Notes: a model not told the origin generated them from the sequence alone. Shown: positions 34,648-44,406, counted from the stretch's first letter. The stretch: 64,000 nt of DNA from CAVWDU01 sp963753815 (GCA_963753815.1 CAVWDU010000003.1:434001-498000); one strand, 5' to 3'. Numbers and translations are program-made.

Positions 34648-36771
34648 ATGAGTCGAACTATTCACTACCGTGCCTGCCACCTCTGCGAGGCCATCTGCGG
34701 CCTGACCATCGAGACCGAGGGCGACCAGGTGGTGTCGATCAAGGGTGACAAGAACGACCCACTGAGCCGGGGCCATATCTGCCCCAAGGCCGTCGCGCTG
34801 CAGGACATCCACGAAGACCCCGACCGCCTGCGAAAGCCGGTAAAACGCACCGTCAACGGCGACGGGACCTGTCGCTGGGAGGAGATCAGCTGGGACGAGG
34901 CACTGGACACGACGGCCCGCAGGCTGGTGGAGATACACAACGAACACGGTGTGAATGCCATTGGCGTCTATCTGGGCAACCCCACGGTGCACAATTACGG
35001 CATGCTGACTCACCAGGGGCAGCTGTTTCGCCACCTGCGCACCAACAACCGTTTTTCAGCGACCTCGGTGGACCAGTTGCCCCACCACCTGGCCTCACTG
35101 TGGCTGTTCGGTCACAAGTCCCTGTTCCCGATTCCCGACATAGACCGCAGTCATTACTTCCTGATGCTGGGCGCCAACCCGCTGGCGTCGAACGGCAGTA
35201 TCTGGACCGTGCCGGGCGTGGGCAAACGGATCAAGGCATTCACCGCCCGGGGCGGCAAGCTGGTGGTCATCGACCCGCGCCGGACCGAAACCGCCGAGCT
35301 CGCCAGCGAACACCATTTCATTCGGCCCGGCACCGACGCCCTGTTTCTGCTGGGTGTTCTCAACACGCTGTTCAGCGAACACCTCGTCGACCCCGGGCAC
35401 CTGGCGTCCTGTGTCCGCGGCCTTGCCGACGTCGAGGGCGCTGTGCGCCGATTTACACCGGAGTTCGGCGAACGCCATACGGGGATTGCGGCCGCCACGG
35501 TCCGGACCATCGCCCGCGATTTCGCGGCGGCGGAAGCCAGTATCTGCTATGGCCGGCTGGGCGTATCGGTGCAGGCCTACGGCGCCCTCTGTCAGTGGCT
35601 GATCCAGATCATCAATATCGCCACGGGCAATCTCGACAAGCCCGGCGGCTCCCTGTTTACCCTGCCGGCGGTGGATAGCGTGCCGAGCAGCAGTCCGGGG
35701 GGGTTCGCCCGCCACCGGAGCCGGGCTCGCGGGCTGCCGGAATTCGACCGTGAGCTGCCGGCGGCGACACTGGCCGAGGAAATCACCACGCCGGGGGATG
35801 GCCAGATCAGGGCCCTGTTTACCGGCGCCGGCAATCCCGTGCTGTCGACCCCCAACGGACGCCAGTTGGATGAGGCGCTGGAGACGCTGGAATTCATGGT
35901 ATCGCTGGATCCGTACATCAACGAGACCACACGCCACGCCGATATCATCCTGCCCCCGACCTCGCCGCTTGAGCACGACCACTACGATATGGCCTTTCAT
36001 ATCAATGCCATTCGCAATACCGCCAGGCACAGCGAGGCCGTGTTTCCGAAACCGGAGGGCAGCCTGCACGACTGGGAGATCTTTACCGAACTGGGCCGGC
36101 GGGTCGCACTGGGCCTCGGCCAGGAGCCGCAGCAATCGGTGCCACCCCATGAACTCATCGACCTCGGTCTGCAGATGGGCCCCTACGGAGAACACCAGGG
36201 CAGTAAACATCGCCTCAGCCTGGAGAAGCTGCGCGCCAACCCGTCAGGCATCGACCTGGGGCCCCTCAAGCCGCAACTGCCAGAGCGCCTGCAGACCCGC
36301 GACAAGAACATCGACTGCAACACGCCGCAACCTCTCGAAGATCTGGCCAGGCTGTGGCAGGCATTCGATCGCGATGCCGGCGACGACCTCCAACTGATCG
36401 GACGCCGGCACGTACGCTCCAATAACTCGTGGATGCACAACTACCACCGGCTGATCAAGGGGCGCAACCGGTGCACGCTGCTGATGCACCCTGACGACAT
36501 GGAACAGAGGAACCTCAACGATGGGGAAACGGTCGTCGTTCAGTCGCGGGCCGGTTCGCTGTCAGTGCCCGTCGAGGCGAGCACCGACATCATGGCCGGG
36601 GTGGTGAGCCTGCCCCACGGCTATGGCCACGATCGCAGCGGTATCCGGCTGACGACGGCGAGCGCCAACGCCGGCGTGAGCTGTAACGATATCACCGATG
36701 AGCTGGCGATCGACGAGTTATCGGGAAACGCCGCGGTCAATGGCGTACCCGTCACGGTCATGGCGGGCTGA
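34648..36771 (+). CDS. Molybdopterin-dependent oxidoreductase with an N-terminal [4Fe-4S] site
   Basis: A 707-residue member of the DMSO-reductase superfamily. The iron-sulfur ligands Cys10, Cys13, Cys17 and Cys45 (CHLCEAIC...ICPKA) are at the N-terminus. Molybdopterin-binding segments follow (LMLGANPLASNGS, VIDPRRTETAELA, TGAGNPVLSTPNG) and a C-terminal dinucleotide-binding domain (WMHNYHRL.KGRNRCTLLMHPDDM). Aligned with formate dehydrogenase, the metal-ligand position reads Asp142 (SVDQLPHH) instead of Cys/Sec. No signal peptide is seen, so it is cytoplasmic. Start 34648 follows AAGGGGA; partners (iron-sulfur or membrane subunits) are not adjacent. Confidence 0.88.
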   Translation: MSRTIHYRACHLCEAICGLTIETEGDQVVSIKGDKNDPLSRGHICPKAVALQDIHEDPDRLRKPVKRTVNGDGTCRWEEISWDEALDTTARRLVEIHNEHGVNAIGVYLGNPTVHNYGMLTHQGQLFRHLRTNNRFSATSVDQLPHHLASLWLFGHKSLFPIPDIDRSHYFLMLGANPLASNGSIWTVPGVGKRIKAFTARGGKLVVIDPRRTETAELASEHHFIRPGTDALFLLGVLNTLFSEHLVDPGHLASCVRGLADVEGAVRRFTPEFGERHTGIAAATVRTIARDFAAAEASICYGRLGVSVQAYGALCQWLIQIINIATGNLDKPGGSLFTLPAVDSVPSSSPGGFARHRSRARGLPEFDRELPAATLAEEITTPGDGQIRALFTGAGNPVLSTPNGRQLDEALETLEFMVSLDPYINETTRHADIILPPTSPLEHDHYDMAFHINAIRNTARHSEAVFPKPEGSLHDWEIFTELGRRVALGLGQEPQQSVPPHELIDLGLQMGPYGEHQGSKHRLSLEKLRANPSGIDLGPLKPQLPERLQTRDKNIDCNTPQPLEDLARLWQAFDRDAGDDLQLIGRRHVRSNNSWMHNYHRLIKGRNRCTLLMHPDDMEQRNLNDGETVVVQSRAGSLSVPVEASTDIMAGVVSLPHGYGHDRSGIRLTTASANAGVSCNDITDELAIDELSGNAAVNGVPVTVMAG

Positions 36772-36873
36772 CACGATGGGGGCCGAGCGCCAAAGGTTTG
36801 TGAGCAGAGCAGGAAGCTAGATCGACGTACGAATTGGCGCGACGATAAAAACGAGGAATAAGGGAGTCAATTT

Positions 36874-37476
36874 ATGAGCACATCCACAATCATCGTCTGG
36901 CTGCTACTGGCGGGCGCCGTCATCTGGGCCATCAGCATCTACAACACCCTGGTGCGCCTGAAAAACCGCTACCTGAACGCCTTTGCGCAGATCGAGGTCC
37001 AGCTCAAGCGGCGGTACGACCTGATACCCAACCTGGTCGAGACGGCGCGGGGTTACATGCAGCACGAACGCGAGACCCTGGACGCGGTGATCCGCGCGCG
37101 CAACGAGGCCAGCGCTATTCTGGAGGCCATGCAGAGCGGCCAGGCTTCCAGCGGCGACCTGCAGCGCCTGGCCGGCGCCGAGACCGCCCTGCAGGGCGCG
37201 CTGGGCAAACTGGACGTCACCATGGAGGCCTACCCTGAGCTTCGGGCCAACGAGAACATGATGCAACTCTCGGAGGAACTGACAACGACGGAGAACCGCG
37301 TCGCCTACGCCCGGCAGGGTTTCAACGATGCCGTGATGGCCTACAACACCTACCGCCAGAGTTTCCCTACGACCGTCCTGGCGCCCCGTTTCGGCCACCC
37401 CGAGGATGCCGAGCTGCTGGAGTTTGACGACTCGGTACAGATTCAGGCCGCACCGCGGGTAGCATTCAGCGACTGA
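36874..37476 (+). CDS. LemA family protein
   Basis: A 200-residue protein with one N-terminal membrane helix (TIIVWLLLAGAVIWAISIYNTLV) and a helical cytosolic or periplasmic body. The conserved LKNRYLNAFAQIEVQLKRRYDLIPNLVETARGYM (residues 29-62) and ENRVAYARQGFNDAVMAYNT are the LemA signature. Molecular role unknown; LemA genes often precede a membrane M48 peptidase as they do here (14-base gap). A strong AGGGAG lies seven bases before the ATG. Confidence 0.93.
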   Translation: MSTSTIIVWLLLAGAVIWAISIYNTLVRLKNRYLNAFAQIEVQLKRRYDLIPNLVETARGYMQHERETLDAVIRARNEASAILEAMQSGQASSGDLQRLAGAETALQGALGKLDVTMEAYPELRANENMMQLSEELTTTENRVAYARQGFNDAVMAYNTYRQSFPTTVLAPRFGHPEDAELLEFDDSVQIQAAPRVAFSD

Positions 37477-37490
37477 CCTCACCGCGGGCG

Positions 37491-39404
37491 ATGAACTTCT
37501 TCGAACAACAGGACATTGCCCGGCGCAATGCCCGGCTGCTGCTGTTCCTGTTCCTGCTGGCTGTCGCCCTGTTGATCCTGCTGACCAACGTTGCCGTAGC
37601 AGCCTTTCTCTGGCTGATGGACGAATCCAACCGGCCTGCGAGCCCAGGCGGGCCGTCGGCTTTTCTGTCCTACCTCAGCTGGCAGCGCGCCGGCCCGATC
37701 GGGCTTTGCGTCGCGGCCACTGTGGCCCTGGTGGCGGCCGCCAAGACCTGGCAGTTATCCCGGGGCGGTAACGCTGTCGCGGAAGCGATGGGTGGCCGCC
37801 GAATACTGCCCCAGACAGACGATGCAAACGAGCGGCGCTGCCTCAATATCGTCGAGGAACTGGCACTGGCGGCGACCATGCCGGTGCCCGCTGTATACGT
37901 ATTGGACAACGAGCGCGGCATCAACGCCTTCGCCGCCGGCCGTACGCCCGCGGATGCGGTGGTGACCGTGACCCGTGGCACCCTGGACCAGCTCAAGCGA
38001 CACGAACTGAAAGGCGTGATCGCCCACGAGTTCAGCCATATCCTCAATGGTGACATGCGGCTCAACATTCGTCTGGCCGCACTGCTCAAGGGCATTACCT
38101 TCCTCGCGGATACCGGGTACCTGCTGATGCACGCGGGCCACCGCGGCCGCGGCGACGCCGACCGCCGCAGCGAACTGGGCCCCCTGCCCCTGCTCGGCCT
38201 GGCCATCTGGCTCATTGGCCTGGCAGGCACGCTGGCAGCGAGCTGTATCAAGGCCGCGCTGGGTCGCCAGAAGGAATTCCTGGCGGATGCCAGTGCGGTG
38301 CAATACACCCGCAACCCCGATACCATCGGGGATGCGCTGAAGGTGATTGGCGGGTACGTGCCTGGCAGTCTGGTGCATGCCGCCCGCGCGGCCGACATGT
38401 CGCACATCTTTTTCGGCCAGATCCGCCACCCCCTGTGGGACACCTTCGCCACCCATCCGCCTCTCGAGACCCGGATCCAGCGGGTGGACCCACAGTGGGA
38501 TGGCCGTTTCATCCAGCGGCGGGTCAGCCAGTACCGTGGCGACTCGCAACGAGAGGCACGTGGAGAGGAAGACGCTCTGACGGTCGCGGGCCTAGCGGCA
38601 GCAGCCAAGGCGGCGCAGCCACTGGACTGGCCCTATGAAGACCCGGCGGCGCCCACACCCGATGGTGGGGCCGATCACGGATTGCCACCATTACTGGTGC
38701 AACACAGTCATGAGCCGCTGGGAGCCATCGCCCTCGCGTGCTGCCTGCTGCTGCACCCGCAACGAGAGCTGCGGCTGCGCCAGTTCGGCCAGCTATCCGA
38801 ATCCCCGATCCGCGGCGTCGACGATCTCTGTGCGCGACTGATGGACGAGGTCGACTCCCTCCCGCCGCCGCAGCGACTGCCGCTGCTGGAACTGTGCCTG
38901 CCCACACTCAAGTCGATCTCCGCAGCACAGTATCGGCAACTCAAGGAAATCCTTATCCGCTTGATTCGTGCAGATAACCGCACCGAGTTACACGAGTGGT
39001 GCCTCTACCAACTACTGCGGCACTACCTCGACCCGGAATTTATCGCAGTGAAAGCAAGCCGACCCCGCTACGCCACGCTGGAAAAGGTGCAGTTTCACCT
39101 CCGTACGGCGCTCTCGGTGCTCGCCTGGGAGAGTGACGGCGATCCGGAACACACTTTCCGGACGGCAGCCAACGAACTGGGCTTCAAGGCCCTGCAGATC
39201 CTGCCGCGGGAACAGTGCGACACCACGGCCTTCGGTAACGCGGTGCGTCAACTCGCGGACTGCTACCCACTGCTCAAACCCAGGGTGCTGAAAGCCATGG
39301 CGATGGCCGCGAGCAGCGATGGCCACCTGAACCCGGCCGAGCGGGAGATCATCGCCAGTATCGCGGCGGTCATGGATTGCCCGGTGTCCCTGCCGCCCGC
39401 GTGA
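37491..39404 (+). CDS. Membrane-bound M48 family metallopeptidase
   Basis: A 637-residue protein. Two membrane helices near the N-terminus (LLLFLFLLAVALLILLTNVAVAAFLWL; IGLCVAATVALVAAA) are followed by the zinc-site HEFSH at residues 179-183 and a later membrane pair around LLGLAIWLIGLAGTLAASC. A Glu-based third ligand is expected in FLADASAVQYTRNP. The C-terminal 280 residues are helical and extend well past a typical HtpX-like peptidase (about 290 residues). It probably degrades or processes membrane proteins together with LemA; substrate unknown. Confidence 0.9.
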   Translation: MNFFEQQDIARRNARLLLFLFLLAVALLILLTNVAVAAFLWLMDESNRPASPGGPSAFLSYLSWQRAGPIGLCVAATVALVAAAKTWQLSRGGNAVAEAMGGRRILPQTDDANERRCLNIVEELALAATMPVPAVYVLDNERGINAFAAGRTPADAVVTVTRGTLDQLKRHELKGVIAHEFSHILNGDMRLNIRLAALLKGITFLADTGYLLMHAGHRGRGDADRRSELGPLPLLGLAIWLIGLAGTLAASCIKAALGRQKEFLADASAVQYTRNPDTIGDALKVIGGYVPGSLVHAARAADMSHIFFGQIRHPLWDTFATHPPLETRIQRVDPQWDGRFIQRRVSQYRGDSQREARGEEDALTVAGLAAAAKAAQPLDWPYEDPAAPTPDGGADHGLPPLLVQHSHEPLGAIALACCLLLHPQRELRLRQFGQLSESPIRGVDDLCARLMDEVDSLPPPQRLPLLELCLPTLKSISAAQYRQLKEILIRLIRADNRTELHEWCLYQLLRHYLDPEFIAVKASRPRYATLEKVQFHLRTALSVLAWESDGDPEHTFRTAANELGFKALQILPREQCDTTAFGNAVRQLADCYPLLKPRVLKAMAMAASSDGHLNPAEREIIASIAAVMDCPVSLPPA

Positions 39405-39493
39405 GTGCAGCCCGCGGCCGCACTTCCTGATGCGGCTCCTGTCCACAGCACGGTGGCGTTACATCGGATTGCGCCGTAGGATACGGCGAGCAC

Positions 39494-41611
39494 ATGAAGC
39501 ACATCTTAAACAAGCCGGACAACTGCCGCTGGATCGAAACAGCCAACCAGGTCGGCTTCGCGGTGGATGGGGAAAACTACTACCGCGCGCTCCGGGAATC
39601 CATCATCAGCGCCCGGCAGAGCGTGTTTCTGGTGGGCTGGGACGTCCATAGCCAGCTGCGTTTATTGCGCGAAAAGGCCGACGATGGTTACCCGGTGACC
39701 CTGGCGGCGCTTCTGGAGCAGTGCGCTCGCGAAAATCCCGGGCTGGAAATCTACATCCTGTGCTGGGACTTCGCCATGATCTACACGTTGGAGCGCGAGT
39801 TCTTTCCGCGCTACAAACTGCAGTGGAAGTCACATGATCGCATTCATTTCAGTCTGGACGGGGCGCACCCCGTGGGCGGTTCCCAGCATCAGAAGTTTGC
39901 CGTCATAGACGACACTGTCGCATTCGCCGGAGGCCTGGACATCAGCAAGTGGCGCTGGGACACACGGGCGCACAAGGTGGAGGATTCACGCCGAGTCGAT
40001 CCCGATGGGAACAGCTATCCGCCTTTTCACGACATCAACATGGCCGTTTCCGGCGATGCGGCCCGGGCCCTGGGACGTCTCGCCCGTGAACGCTGGGAGG
40101 CCGTGAACGAGAGCGAGCCGTTGCCACCGGCAGAAACGCTGCGATCAGACTGCTGGCCGGCGTCCATTACGCCGCAACTGGAGAACATCGACGTCGCCAT
40201 CGCGCTGACCCGCCCGCAATGGGGCCAGCAACCTTCCCTGCGCCAGGTGGAACAGCTGTACATCGACAGCATCGAGAATGCGCAACAACTTATTTACATC
40301 GAGAATCAATACCTGAGCTCCCACAGTATCGGCGAGGCGTTGACAGCATCGCTGCAACAGGAAACGGGCCCGGAGATTGTGATCATCATGCCGCACGAGA
40401 CGGGAGGCTGGCTGGAGCAACACACCATGGATGTATTGCGCTGTCGGCTCCTGCGCAAATTGCGCTGTGCTGATTCACACGGCCGCCTCGGCGTCTACAG
40501 CGTGCGTGCGTCCAGCCAGGAACCGGTCTACGTGATGATCCATGCAAAGACCATGGTTATCGACGACTGTTTCCTGCGCATCGGCTCATCCAATCTCAGC
40601 AATCGTTCCATGGGCCTGGATGCCGAGTGCGACCTGGCAATCGCAGACAGCGGTGATGGACACTGTAAGCCAGTCTTCACCGCGTTTCGCCGCGAATTGC
40701 TCGCCGAACATCTTGCCGTGGACCCGCAACAGGTAGCCGACGCAGAATGCGATACCGGTTCTGTGATCGGCGCGATCAATGTCCTGCAGAGCGGCGAGCA
40801 CACCCTGGAAGAGCTTTCTCACGAAATAGACGAAGCGCTCGATAAGGCCGTGCCTGACTCTGCCCTCATCGACCCCGAAAAGCCGCTGGCACCGGAACAC
40901 ATGCTGGATTACATTCTCGGCAACGGCAAGTCGGACGTCTCACGCGGGCCGCTGGTGAAATTGGGCGCAGCGCTGCTGATTCTCCTGGGGATGGCAGCTG
41001 TGTGGCGCTGGACGCCGCTGGCCGAATACCTGAACATGGAGAGCGCCGAGGCCGCAGTTCAATGGATGCGCGACAGTGCCTTCACCCCGGCACTGATCCT
41101 GCTCGCATTCGTCGTGGGAAGCGTTCTGGCAATTCCGGTGACGGTCATCATCATCGCGACGATCACCGTGTTCGGGCCGTGGTCGGGTATGGCCTACTCA
41201 CTGGCAGGTGCGCAACTGGCCGCCATCGTGACATTCTGGATTGGACAATTACTGGGCAAGGACACCGTCAGCAAATTTGCGGGTAGCCAGTTCAACACGA
41301 TCGCCCGCAAAGTAAAAAATCCCGGGCTGCTGACTATCGTCACCTTGCGTATTGTTCCCGTCGCACCCTTTACCGTGATCAACGTGATTGCCGGTGCCTC
41401 CTCCATCAGCTTACGCGACTTCGCTATCGGTACATTTTTCGGCATGATGCCCGGCATCGCTGCTATCGCGCTGGTGGCAGATCGACTACTGGCCTGGCTC
41501 AAGAACCCAAGCCTGCTGGATGTCCTCCTGCTCGCTGGCACAATCGCAGTGGTGGCAGGCATGGTCTGGGCATTGCGACACTGGCTGAGCGACCTATTGA
41601 TCAAGAAATGA
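39494..41611 (+). CDS. Phospholipase D-like / VTT-domain fusion protein
   Basis: A 705-residue protein. Two HKD motifs give a complete PLD active site: HQKFAVIDD with GGLD downstream in the first half, and HAKTMVIDD with GSSNLSNRS in the second. The last 220 residues form a polytopic VTT (DedA/SNARE-associated) domain with GPWSGMAYSLAGAQLAAIVTFWIGQLLG and LRIVPVAPFTVINVIAGASSI. This combination suggests phospholipid remodelling or synthesis in the membrane, for example a cardiolipin-synthase-like reaction; that is inference. ATGA overlap with the next gene indicates coupling. Confidence 0.93.
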   Translation: MKHILNKPDNCRWIETANQVGFAVDGENYYRALRESIISARQSVFLVGWDVHSQLRLLREKADDGYPVTLAALLEQCARENPGLEIYILCWDFAMIYTLEREFFPRYKLQWKSHDRIHFSLDGAHPVGGSQHQKFAVIDDTVAFAGGLDISKWRWDTRAHKVEDSRRVDPDGNSYPPFHDINMAVSGDAARALGRLARERWEAVNESEPLPPAETLRSDCWPASITPQLENIDVAIALTRPQWGQQPSLRQVEQLYIDSIENAQQLIYIENQYLSSHSIGEALTASLQQETGPEIVIIMPHETGGWLEQHTMDVLRCRLLRKLRCADSHGRLGVYSVRASSQEPVYVMIHAKTMVIDDCFLRIGSSNLSNRSMGLDAECDLAIADSGDGHCKPVFTAFRRELLAEHLAVDPQQVADAECDTGSVIGAINVLQSGEHTLEELSHEIDEALDKAVPDSALIDPEKPLAPEHMLDYILGNGKSDVSRGPLVKLGAALLILLGMAAVWRWTPLAEYLNMESAEAAVQWMRDSAFTPALILLAFVVGSVLAIPVTVIIIATITVFGPWSGMAYSLAGAQLAAIVTFWIGQLLGKDTVSKFAGSQFNTIARKVKNPGLLTIVTLRIVPVAPFTVINVIAGASSISLRDFAIGTFFGMMPGIAAIALVADRLLAWLKNPSLLDVLLLAGTIAVVAGMVWALRHWLSDLLIKK

Positions 41612-42330
41612 CCCACGTGCCAGCACCCCGCCTGCTGCGAGTCGCCAGCTACAATATCCATCGCGGCCAGGGCGGTGACGGTGACGAGAACCTCGACCGC
41701 ATTGCCGGCGTGTTAGGCGAAATCGACGCAGACATCATCGCTTTGCAGGAAGTGGGGTATAAAACCCGGCCCCGGAAAGACGTGGCCGGCTACCTCGCAG
41801 ACGCCCTTGGCGCAGCAGCCATACCAGGGATCACATTCAGCGATGATTCCGGCGATTACGGCAACGCCCTGTTGACCCGTTTCCCCGTCACCGACGTGTG
41901 CCGCCACGATATCAGTGTTACCGGGCGCGAACCCCGCGGTGCGATCCAAGCGCGGCTTCAGGCAGGGCAAGAGCAGATCAGGGTGATCGCCACGCACCTC
42001 GGCCTGCGCCGCCAGGAGAGATCGGTGCAGGTTGAGACGCTGCTTACCTTACTCACGCAGAACCCGGCCGGTGTAGACGTTTTGCTGGGGGACTTCAACG
42101 AGTGGTTCCGCTACTCTCGCCTGCTCGGGAAAATTGATGCTGCGCTGGGTGTTTCGGGAGCACCCGCAACCTTCCCGGCAAAACACCCACTGCTGGCGCT
42201 GGACCGCATCTGGGTGCGGCCGGCGGCATCAGTCGCACATATCTCAGGTCATCGCAGCACCCTGTCCAGGCTGGCTTCGGATCATCTACCGCTGGTTGCG
42301 GAACTGGCGTTACCCCCTGCCTCGACTTGA
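41608..42330 (+). CDS. Endonuclease/exonuclease/phosphatase (EEP) family protein
   Basis: A 240-residue EEP-fold enzyme. The motif SYNIHRGQGG (Asn near residue 15), ALQEVG (metal-binding Glu), ATHLGLRRQERSVQ, LLGDFNEW, and the terminal ASDHLPLVAEL are all present in order, which is the catalytic set of the superfamily. It overlaps the PLD-VTT gene by 4 bases; the pair is common in proteobacteria and suggests a phosphodiesterase acting on lipid headgroups or a related phosphate ester rather than DNA, although this is not proven. Confidence 0.9.
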   Translation: MTHVPAPRLLRVASYNIHRGQGGDGDENLDRIAGVLGEIDADIIALQEVGYKTRPRKDVAGYLADALGAAAIPGITFSDDSGDYGNALLTRFPVTDVCRHDISVTGREPRGAIQARLQAGQEQIRVIATHLGLRRQERSVQVETLLTLLTQNPAGVDVLLGDFNEWFRYSRLLGKIDAALGVSGAPATFPAKHPLLALDRIWVRPAASVAHISGHRSTLSRLASDHLPLVAELALPPAST

Positions 42331-42464
42331 GCTCGCTGCACCTGGGCCGGTTTATCTTGACGGAGTAGCACACGCGCAAAGCGCTACAGATCCGATTGAC
42401 CAGTTTTTCCCGTACTCTACCTGACACGTTGTGCGCGATGCTCAGTCTTACGCCCGCACCTTTC

Positions 42465-42482
42465 ACCCTGTTTTTCAACGGA
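42465..42482. repeat. 18-bp word shared with 28818-28835
   Basis: Second copy of ACCCTGTTTTTCAACGGA, located 50 bases before the DUF6482-like gene start. See the entry at 28818. Confidence 0.5.
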
Positions 42483-42531
42483 TGCCAGCCCCCGGGCGGC
42501 AATCACCATGACAACCCTGGAGATCCAGTTC

Positions 42532-42837
42532 ATGTCCATCGCGAACCTGCTACGTCCCGGGCAAAGTGCTTCTACCGCTCGCATTCGGACCAGCGCTTGC
42601 CGCGGCTACGTGGTCGAGCTCGACCCGGAGGTCGACGGTCCGATTCGGATGCTCGAAAATGCGGCGGGCAACGTCGTCCATTTTCGGTCGCTTGATCGGG
42701 TTCGCCTGGCACTGCGTCGCCGCGGCGTGCGCCGGGCGAAGCTCGTGCAGTATCATGCCTGTGAGGAGGTCGGCGCCCTCGGCGTCTCCACGCGGGAAGA
42801 GAGCGGCGTCGCCGTACTCGATGAAACGGACGGCTGA
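42532..42837 (+). CDS. DUF6482-like small protein
   Basis: About 101 residues from ATG 42532 (GGAG nine bases before); an ATG at 42508 in frame would add eight residues. Two conserved blocks are visible: YVVELDPEVDGPIRMLENAAGNVVHFRSLDRVRLALRR and KLVQYHACEEVGAL, which match my memory of DUF6482 proteins. No catalytic residues or membrane segments. It is separated from the EEP gene by about 200 bases, and converges with the gene at 42896. Confidence 0.7.
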   Translation: MSIANLLRPGQSASTARIRTSACRGYVVELDPEVDGPIRMLENAAGNVVHFRSLDRVRLALRRRGVRRAKLVQYHACEEVGALGVSTREESGVAVLDETDG

Positions 42838-42895
42838 AGGGCGAGCTCATCCTTCAGGAGAATAGATCTTCCGCTGCCGGCAGTACCAGCGGTGG

Positions 42896-43159
42896 TCAAC
42901 TGTTCCGCTTTTCCGGCCCTGGCTCGACAGTCGCATTCGAGGCCTCGACGACGGTCTCGTTCGCCGGTTTACGTTTCTTGACACTGGCCAACAGCATCGC
43001 AACCATGCCCATGATCAATTCGTCGGCGAAGGGCACCACGTCCGGGATGAACAGGTTGGCGACGAACAGTGCGGCGGTGAGCAGGAACAGGTAGGGAAAC
43101 CTGAGGCCGTTGGCCCAACGCAGTACCATCCCCGAGAAGCCCAGCTTTGCTATCCCCAT
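42896..43159 (-). CDS. DUF6116-like small membrane protein
   Basis: An 87-residue protein: LRFPYLFLLTAALFVANLFIPDVVPFADELIMGMVAMLLASVKKRK contains two membrane helices linked by the IPDVVPFADE motif that I associate with DUF6116. The C-terminal 25 residues are polar. No enzyme motif; function unknown. It is followed on the same strand 44 bases after gcdG's far end only in the sense of location: gcdG's start is upstream, so the two may be read on one transcript in the order gcdH, gcdG, this gene. Confidence 0.65.
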   Translation of the reverse strand: MGIAKLGFSGMVLRWANGLRFPYLFLLTAALFVANLFIPDVVPFADELIMGMVAMLLASVKKRKPANETVVEASNATVEPGPEKRNS

Positions 43160-43203
43160 AACGATCTTCCTTCTATTCCTATCTCAGACGGCGCCGCCTA
43201 TTT

Positions 43204-44406
43204 TCACGCATCGGAGAAAGCCAGTCCATCGGCGAGGCGCCCCAGCACCTGCTCGGTATGCTCGCCCAGTATCGGCGGCGGACGCCGGTACACCACCGGC
43301 GTGCGCGACAGCTTGATGGGATTACCCACCAGTTGCAGATCCGGGTTGTACGGGTGCGCTACCTGCACCTGCATGTCCCGGGCCTGCACCTGGGGCTCGG
43401 CAAAGACCTCCGCGACGGTGTTGATCGGGCCGGCGGGCACGCCAGCGGATGCCAGTCGCGACAACCATTCAGACTTCGTACTCTTGAGCATTTCCGCCTG
43501 CAACAGCGGCACCAGCGCGTCCCGATGTTCGACCCGTCGGCTATTGTTTGCAAAGCGGGGGTCGTCCGCCAGTTCCTCCCGACCGAGCTCCCGCGCAAAC
43601 CGTCTGAACTGCTCATCGTTGCCCACGGCCACAATCAGGTGCCCATCGGCGACCACGAAGCTCTGGTAGGGCACGATATTGGGATGCGCGTTACCCAGCC
43701 GGCCCGGGTTGAGGCCGCCGACCAGGTAATTGGTCGCCTGGTTGGCGAGCGTGGCGGTGGTCACATCGAGCAGGGCGAGGTCGATATGCTGCCCGAGGCC
43801 GGAACGCTCCCGCTCATTCAGCGCGGCGAGAATACCAACGGTGGCGTAAAGGCCCGTCATGATGTCGGTGAGGGCGACGCCGATCTTCTGCGGCCCGCCC
43901 CCGGGCTGGTCATCGGGCAGGCCGGTCACACTCATCAGGCCGCCCATGGCCTGCACCAGGAAATCGTAGCCAGGCCGGTTTTTTTTCGGGCCCGTCTGGC
44001 CAAAGCCGGTAATCGAGCAATACACCAGCCCCGGGTTCCCTGCTGACAGCGCCGGGTAGTCGAGCCCGTAGGTGGCCGCCCCACCAACCTTGAAGTTTTC
44101 CACCAGGACGTCGGCGTCGGCCGCCAAATCCCGCAGGTGCGCCTGGCCCTCGCTGGCCTTCATATCGATGCAGACCGACTGCTTGCCCCGGTTGGTCGAC
44201 AGGAAGTAGGCGGACTCGCTCGTCGGCGCCCCACCCCCATCCGTCATGAAGGGCGGCCCCCAGCCACGGGTGTCGTCCCCGGCACCGGGACGCTCGATCT
44301 TGATGACCTCGGCACCGAGATCGGCGAGCAGTTGTGTCGCCCACGGGCCCGCCAGCACCCGCGACAGGTCCAGCACCCGCAGGCCGGTGAGGGCGCCCAC
44401 GGTCAA
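43204..44406 (-). CDS. gcdG: CaiB/BaiF family CoA-transferase, likely glutarate CoA-transferase
   Basis: A 400-residue class III CoA-transferase opening with ALTGLRVLDLSRVLAGPWATQLLADLGAEVIKIERPGAGDDTRGWGPPF, the family hallmark. DVLVENFKVGG and SITGFGQTGPKKNRPGYDF follow. It starts with TTG overlapping the gcdH stop by 4 bases (a GTG six bases later is the alternative). In Pseudomonas, gcdH-gcdG under GcdR converts glutarate to glutaryl-CoA and then crotonyl-CoA; the order here (gcdR divergent, gcdH, gcdG) is the same, which is the basis for the gene symbol. Confidence 0.87.
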   Translation of the reverse strand: MTVGALTGLRVLDLSRVLAGPWATQLLADLGAEVIKIERPGAGDDTRGWGPPFMTDGGGAPTSESAYFLSTNRGKQSVCIDMKASEGQAHLRDLAADADVLVENFKVGGAATYGLDYPALSAGNPGLVYCSITGFGQTGPKKNRPGYDFLVQAMGGLMSVTGLPDDQPGGGPQKIGVALTDIMTGLYATVGILAALNERERSGLGQHIDLALLDVTTATLANQATNYLVGGLNPGRLGNAHPNIVPYQSFVVADGHLIVAVGNDEQFRRFARELGREELADDPRFANNSRRVEHRDALVPLLQAEMLKSTKSEWLSRLASAGVPAGPINTVAEVFAEPQVQARDMQVQVAHPYNPDLQLVGNPIKLSRTPVVYRRPPPILGEHTEQVLGRLADGLAFSDA

